A stretch of DNA of 64,000 nt from Cymbomonas tetramitiformis (taxonomy: Eukaryota; Chlorophyta; Pyramimonadophyceae; Pyramimonadales; Pyramimonadaceae). The notes under the pieces were generated by a model, which was given only the letters and a program-made list of their open reading frames with translations, did not search any database and was not told the origin of the DNA. This document shows positions 59,502-64,000 of this stretch, in pieces. The translations under genes were made by a program, and so were the position numbers. The DNA is taken from assembly GCA_001247695.2 (NCBI GenBank), contig LGRX02035276.1:5665-69664 (forward strand), read 5' to 3'. Numbering within the stretch: position 1 is the first letter of the stretch; each line of letters opens with the position of its first letter.

Positions 59502-60219
59502 CTCTCAGGGTGCGCGTCCTCTCTGCCCCCGTTTTTCCCGCTTCTCGCTGGCTTCCGCTAGTTATCCTTGCACACTATTGTCAAGGAGGTTACGTGTGTA
59601 ATATGTGACATTCATTAATTTGTCACGGTGTCTGCTCGTCAATCAAAGAGCACCAAACTCTCTGTGTGGAGATTTGTATTGCCAACTGCGAATGGCAGTT
59701 GGCCATTCGTAGTTGGCCAACTGGTTCATGTGTGAGAGGTATCGCGCATCGTTGTAGGTTGTGGCGCCCTTGGCGATCCTATACGTGCGATCGCGCCCCT
59801 TGCCCAAGGTGCAAGAGAGTGCTCACTTGGGACGTGAAGTTAAGACGGGAGGTCTCAGATCGAATCTGAGATGCCACACTCTCAGGGTGCGCGTCCTCTC
59901 TGCCCCCGTTTTTCCCGCTTCTCGCTGGCTTCCGCTAGTTATCCTTGCACACTATTGTCAAGGAGGTTACGTGTGTAATATGTGACATTCATTAATTTGT
60001 CACGGTGTCTGCTCGTCAATCAAAGAGCACCAAACTCTCTGTGTGGAGATTTGTATTGCCAACTGCGAATGGCAGTTGGCCATTCGTAGTTGGCCAACTG
60101 GTTCATGTGTGAGAGGTATCGCATCGTTGTAGGTTGTGGCGCCCTTGGCGATCCTATACGTGCGATCGCGCCCCTTGCCCAAGGTGCAAGAGAGTGCTCA
60201 CTTGGGACGTGAAGTTAAG
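59467..60219. repeat. 377-base tandem duplication containing a tRNA 3' half
   Basis: 59467-59843 and 59844-60219 are nearly identical (a two-base gap, GCGCATC against GCATC). Each starts with the anticodon-to-acceptor half of the tRNA-like gene, so copy 2 has a tRNA 3' half without a 5' half. A final block (GTGCGATCGCGCCCCTTGCC to GTGAAGTTAAG) appears a third time at 60297-60361. Each unit also holds a GCCAACTG/CAGTTGGC inverted pair. Confidence 0.88.
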
Positions 60220-60772
60220 AAGCCCTTCCTGTCGTTGTGGTATTTCACCGTGTGGTGGTTACTTGAAGTAGTATACCCAGGCGCCCTTCACAATCCTATA
60301 AGTGCGATCGCGCCCCTTGCCCTAGATGCAAGAGAGTGCTCACTTGGGAACGTGAAGTTAAGGAACCAGGGCACAAACTTCGTCTTACATAGGGTTGTAA
60401 ACTTGACTATTGAGCATAGTGTGGCAAGTGTGATTTAACGAAGGATGTGCCTTGTAGGTTTGGGGTGTACCGACCTCGTCCTGGACCTCGTTCTGTTTAA
60501 GATATAACCGGTAAGGCGGTAACGTATCCCGACAGGACCACTTACATATATCTGTGTAACTCGTTGTCTTGATATATCACGACCTTGAAAAACTTGGGTC
60601 TCATCATCGATTTCGAACTTATAAGAAACATATATTTTCAGCATCTAACTCGATATATGCGTACAACTTTGTATCATATTATATATCATCGTAGGAACGA
60701 TATATCTTCGGTTTGAACCATATCTGATACACGCTTGTCGCGGAGTCGGGATGCTTCATATCAACCCTAAAA
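60220..60772. other. Intergenic; third partial repeat block
   Basis: Includes the partial copy at about 60283-60361 described with the 377-base duplication; the rest is AT-rich with ATATATC motifs and no gene. Confidence 0.45.
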
Positions 60773-61312
60773 CCCCTTAGCTGCCGGAGGAATTTTCTGG
60801 GTTTTGAAAATTTAGGTTTAATTACAATAACTTTGGCATAAGGGTCCTGCCTCAACTTTTGAAAATACTGTCGGAAAGGTCTTCTCAAGGCGAATCACAT
60901 GCAAACGTTGAAAATACATGACACTTGATCCCGACGACGTGATTGTCAACTGAAAAATGTTGATGGATGTGCACATCGTTAACAATGTAAGCCCTAATAT
61001 TGACCCTATACCTCCAGGTATAATCTTACCGAGCGCTCAACATGCGGTTAGGGCTGCTTATATTATTAGGGGCTTGTAACACTACGACACGTGTGCCCTA
61101 GATGTAACTCATTATGGTCAAGCTAAAATAGAGTGCGTCTGGGAAAATATTTAGAGCATCGTCGCATCATCGTTAGTCCCAAGTGCATGGCTGCATGCGG
61201 CTCGATGAGAGCTTTTCAAAACTGTCTTCAAAAGTGAATTTGAGTTATTTGTCGCCGAGAAAATCGATTTTGAGTGTATGATGGACATGTCCATCAGCTG
61301 GCAGCTAAGGGG
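60773..61312. mobile_element. Probable piggyBac-like MITE, 540 bases
   Basis: A 13-base terminal inverted repeat CCCCTTAGCTGCC, similar to the ends of the element at 48627. TTAA follows on the right (61313-61316); the left flank reads CTAAAA, so one target copy seems to have mutated. No coding capacity. Confidence 0.55.
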
Positions 61313-61319
61313 TTAAAGT

Positions 61320-61594
61320 AAGATGGATCCTTTCCGAATGAAACCCGACATATGAAAATTACCTTTATACACGAACACCGGCATATGTTGTATGTCATTA
61401 TAGGAACTATAATATGTGGATGTATACTAACCGTAAATAAGAGGGTTTCTCGACCGTGAATAACTTTTGAGTCACGAGGTCTTTTCGAATGAAACTTTGC
61501 ATACATAAAGGTCATTTATAGACGAACACAACGATACATTGTTTGTTGTGATAGGATACGTGAAACCCAAAATCTGATACCCATTTCTTGTCGC
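61320..61594. repeat. Satellite-like repeat of about 150-175 bases
   Basis: The string GAATGAAAC..GCATA and TATACTAACCGTAAATA recur with a 150-175-base spacing at 61334-61558. The array continues at 62127-62189 and 63918-64000 once the MITE and foldback elements are removed. Minor differences separate the units. Confidence 0.65.
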
Positions 61595-61596
61595 TA

Positions 61597-62124
61597 CAGT
61601 AAACACTCGGTATTAAGGAATTCACCGTTAAGGAATCAGCCAGCGTTTGGGGGGGGCGGGGGTCACGATTTTAATGATTTGGCTGGCTGGACCCCAAAAA
61701 ATCAGAAAGAGGTCCGAAATAAGGAAGGCTCGCTGGCTGGCATGCTTTCGGCAATCTTAAAATAAGAAATTGACGCTGGCATAGTTTGACGCGGTACACA
61801 TGGCATTAGGCTAAGCGAGTCGCATCATTTTGCTGTAATCATTGGTGTTACGGGGTATACACCATCGTATAAGCTATGTATATGATGCCTACTCGTTGGG
61901 CCCATTTTACCACGTTCGAAAAGTCAGCACACAGGTTTTCTCGAAAATTTCAGTTTGTGAGGCTGAGGAAGATAACGAATGGCGCTGGCTGGCTCATGAA
62001 TCGGGTTCCTTCTAATGAACGAATTCGTTAGCACGCTGGCGCTGGCGAGGGGGGGGGGTCACGATTTTAGTGATTTGGCTGGCTGGCGCCAGATCTCTGT
62101 TTCATTAAATATGAGTGTTTACTG
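61597..62124. mobile_element. Pogo-type MITE, 528 bases, inside the satellite
   Basis: Ends CAGTAAACACTC in inverted orientation, TA duplications at 61595-61596 and 62125-62126. Internal GGGGTCACGATTTTA..TGATTTGGCTGGCTGG segments near both ends are directly repeated. Same family as 19671-20018 and 20791-20957. Confidence 0.82.
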
Positions 62125-62189
62125 TATATACTAACCGTAAATACTAGGGTTTCTTGACCGTGAATAACTTTTGGGTCATGAGGTCTTTC

Positions 62190-63917
62190 GGTAAACGATA
62201 TTTGACACGAAGTGGGAACTGATTCCGCGCGATCGAGATGTCATCAGACCTGAGACAGGTCGTCATCGTCATTTCGCCGGATCCGAGGTGCCACCGCTCC
62301 GAGGTGCACATGGTAAAGCTGCGAACGGAAGGTCAAAGGCAAAGCGAAAGGGGAAGGCAAAGGGTTTAAGATTTAGCGGCAGTAGGAATAGTTTTCAGAA
62401 GCATATGGAAAGTATTCTAGTGCTTCTGAAAACTATTCCTACTTCTTCTATATCCTAAACCCTTTGCCTTGCCTTTTACTGCTGCACGCGACCGGCAAGC
62501 ATCTTTGAAACCGAGTTTTAAAGATGCGTTTTGTATTTTGGGTGCACCCTAAAATTACAAAACAGCCGAGCGCTTCCCGTTTGTGCGGGATATTCACATG
62601 TATTCCATGGCATATTTCGTATGAATTAACACACATGCACACGCAGGGGAAACCCTCGGCTGCTTGGCATCTTTGGGTTTGGGTTCGAACCCAAACTCGA
62701 ACCCAAAACATCTGCCTTAGAAATAAATTGCGCGTTTCGCGCACAAGTAACTTGAAGCCTTGAGCTTCAGGTAACTTAAAGATATATCCCTTGGCAGTAT
62801 TTGTGCCAAGCTTCGTGCTCTAGGACGCACGGGAAGCCCTCGGCTGCTTGGCATCTTTGGGTTTGGGTTCGAACCCAAACCCAAACCCAAAACATCTGCC
62901 TTAGAAATAAATTGCGCGTTTCGCGCACAAGTAACTTGAAGCCTTGAGCTTCAGGTAACTTAAAGATATGTACCTTGTCAGTATTTGTGCCAAGTTTCGT
63001 GCTCTAGGACGCACGGGAAGCCCTCGGCTGTTTGGCATCTTTGGGTTTGGGTGTCACGTTCGAACCCAAACCCAAAACATCTGCCTTTGAAATAAATTGC
63101 GCGTTTCGCGCACAAGTAACTTGAAGCCTTGAGCTTCAGGTAACTTAAAGATATGTACCTTGTCAGTATTTGTGCCAAGTTTCGTGCGCTAGGACGCACG
63201 GGAAGCCCTCGGCTGTTTGGCATCTTTGGGTTTGGGTACGTTCGAACCCAAACCCAAAGGCAAAGGCATAGGACAGTTTCGTAGATTCTGTCCCGATGCC
63301 TTCGCAACCTCACATGCTAACTCATATCATAATGAATATTCAACATTCAAGCGATGGATACCCCACGCCAACGGGAAGCGCTCGGCTGATTTGTTATTTG
63401 GGTATGCGCACCCAAATGACCAAAAACGCATCTTTGAAACTCGTTAGTTTCAAAGATGCGTGTCCGATGCCTTCGTGCTTATGTGTATATTTCATATGAA
63501 ATATGCCATGGAATAAATGTGAATATCCCGCACAAACGGGAAGCGCTCGGCTGTTTTGTAATTTTAGGGTGCACCCAAAATACAAACTCGGAACAAGTTT
63601 CAAAGATGCTTGCCGGTCGCGTGCAGCAGTAAAAGGCAAGGCAAAGGGTTTAGGATATAGAAGAAGTAGGAATAGTTTTCAGCAGCACTAGAATACTTTT
63701 CATATGCTTCTGAAAACTATTCCTACTGCCGCTAAATCTTAAACCCTTTGCCTTCCCCTTTGCCTTTGACCTTCCGTTCGCAGCTTTACCATGTGCACCT
63801 CGCAGCGGTGGCATGGCACCTCGGATCCGGCGAAATGACGATGACGACCTGTCTCAGGTCTGATGACATCTCGATCGCGCGGAATCAGTTCCCACTTCGT
63901 GTCAAATATCGTTTACC
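62190..63917. mobile_element. Foldback-like element with terminal inverted repeats of about 440 bases, 1728 bases
   Basis: The outer ends GGTAAACGATATTTGAC pair with each other, and the inverted arms extend to about 62640 and 63478. The flanks carry an 8-base target duplication GGTCTTTC (62182-62189, 63918-63925), which fits hAT-like or P-like integration. Each arm has its own internal hairpin (AGGAATAGTTTTCAGAAGC against its complement). The middle consists of 184-base tandem units. No transposase gene, so non-autonomous. Confidence 0.88.
62646..63262. repeat. 184-base tandem repeats at the centre of the foldback element
   Basis: CGGCTGCTTGGCATC or CGGCTGTTTGGCATC starts at 62657, 62841, 63025 and 63210. 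Each unit contains a GGGTTTGGGTTCGAACCC-type palindrome and TTGCGCGTTTCGCGCAA, so each unit has two hairpins. Confidence 0.88.
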
Positions 63918-63925
63918 GGTCTTTC

Positions 63926-64000
63926 CGGCTGAAACTTTGCATACATATAGGTATTTTATAGTCGAACACAACGATATATTGTTTGTTGTGATAGGATAAG
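63926..64000. repeat. Satellite unit continuing to the window edge
   Basis: Matches 61485-61558 (GAAACTTTGCATACAT and ACACAACGATATATTGTTTG) with a few substitutions. Confidence 0.7.

Noticed and set aside
59760..60362. 5S rRNA gene
   Set aside because: Only GAAGTTAAG and a GCGATC resemble 5S; the internal promoter boxes and overall length and pairing do not fit.

Overview
The window is a transposon-dense stretch of a eukaryotic nuclear genome. GT-AG introns of 100-250 bases, several superfamilies of long terminal repeat (LTR) and DNA transposons, a gypsy integrase carrying a plant homeodomain (PHD) finger, and gypsy elements encoding cytosine-C5 methyltransferases all fit a green-lineage alga. 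The last feature was described in charophytes such as Klebsormidium (established knowledge). The species itself is an inference and is not fixed by the sequence.

Layout. (1) 1-3239: 3'-truncated host gene, minus strand, multi-exon, for a choline-transporter-like (CTL/SLC44) membrane protein. (2) 3240-7977: gene-poor, with two tRNA-like hairpins and a perfect palindrome. (3) 7978-16897: complete copia element with 256-base LTRs and a TTGTT target duplication. (4) 17213-21083: pol-less LTR element (gag only), itself hit twice by pogo-like miniature inverted-repeat transposons (MITEs). (5) 21573-22785: CACTA-type transposase remnant. (6) 22769-48091, minus strand: an integrase/PHD-finger gypsy fragment joined to a degraded DDE-type transposase gene. 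This composite is interrupted by a 5.5 kb Mutator-like (MULE) transposon (23266-28807) and by a 14.7 kb gypsy element (30247-44929). (7) 48290-49960: tandem repeats and a TTAA-flanked piggyBac-like MITE. (8) about 51520-55960: second, 5'-truncated methyltransferase gypsy with its integrase N-terminus replaced by a palindromic repeat array. (9) 56000-64000: noncoding repeats, a pseudo-tRNA, two more MITEs, a satellite and a 1.7 kb foldback-like element.

The main interest is a concentration of DNA-modification genes inside mobile elements. The intact gypsy carries a Dam-like (N6-adenine type) domain between RNase H and integrase. Its 3' ORF is integrase, chromodomain and cytosine-C5 methyltransferase. 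The truncated relative keeps the chromodomain-C5 fusion. The unrelated MULE carries its own adenine-methyltransferase-like protein and a 2-oxoglutarate/Fe(II) dioxygenase-like protein, that is, a possible writer and eraser of a DNA mark. The gypsy elements thus combine a chromatin reader with DNA methylation writers, and the MULE pairs a transposase with base-modifying enzymes. Several joints could be verified from the sequence alone: target duplications match, and host ORFs become continuous when the inserts are removed.
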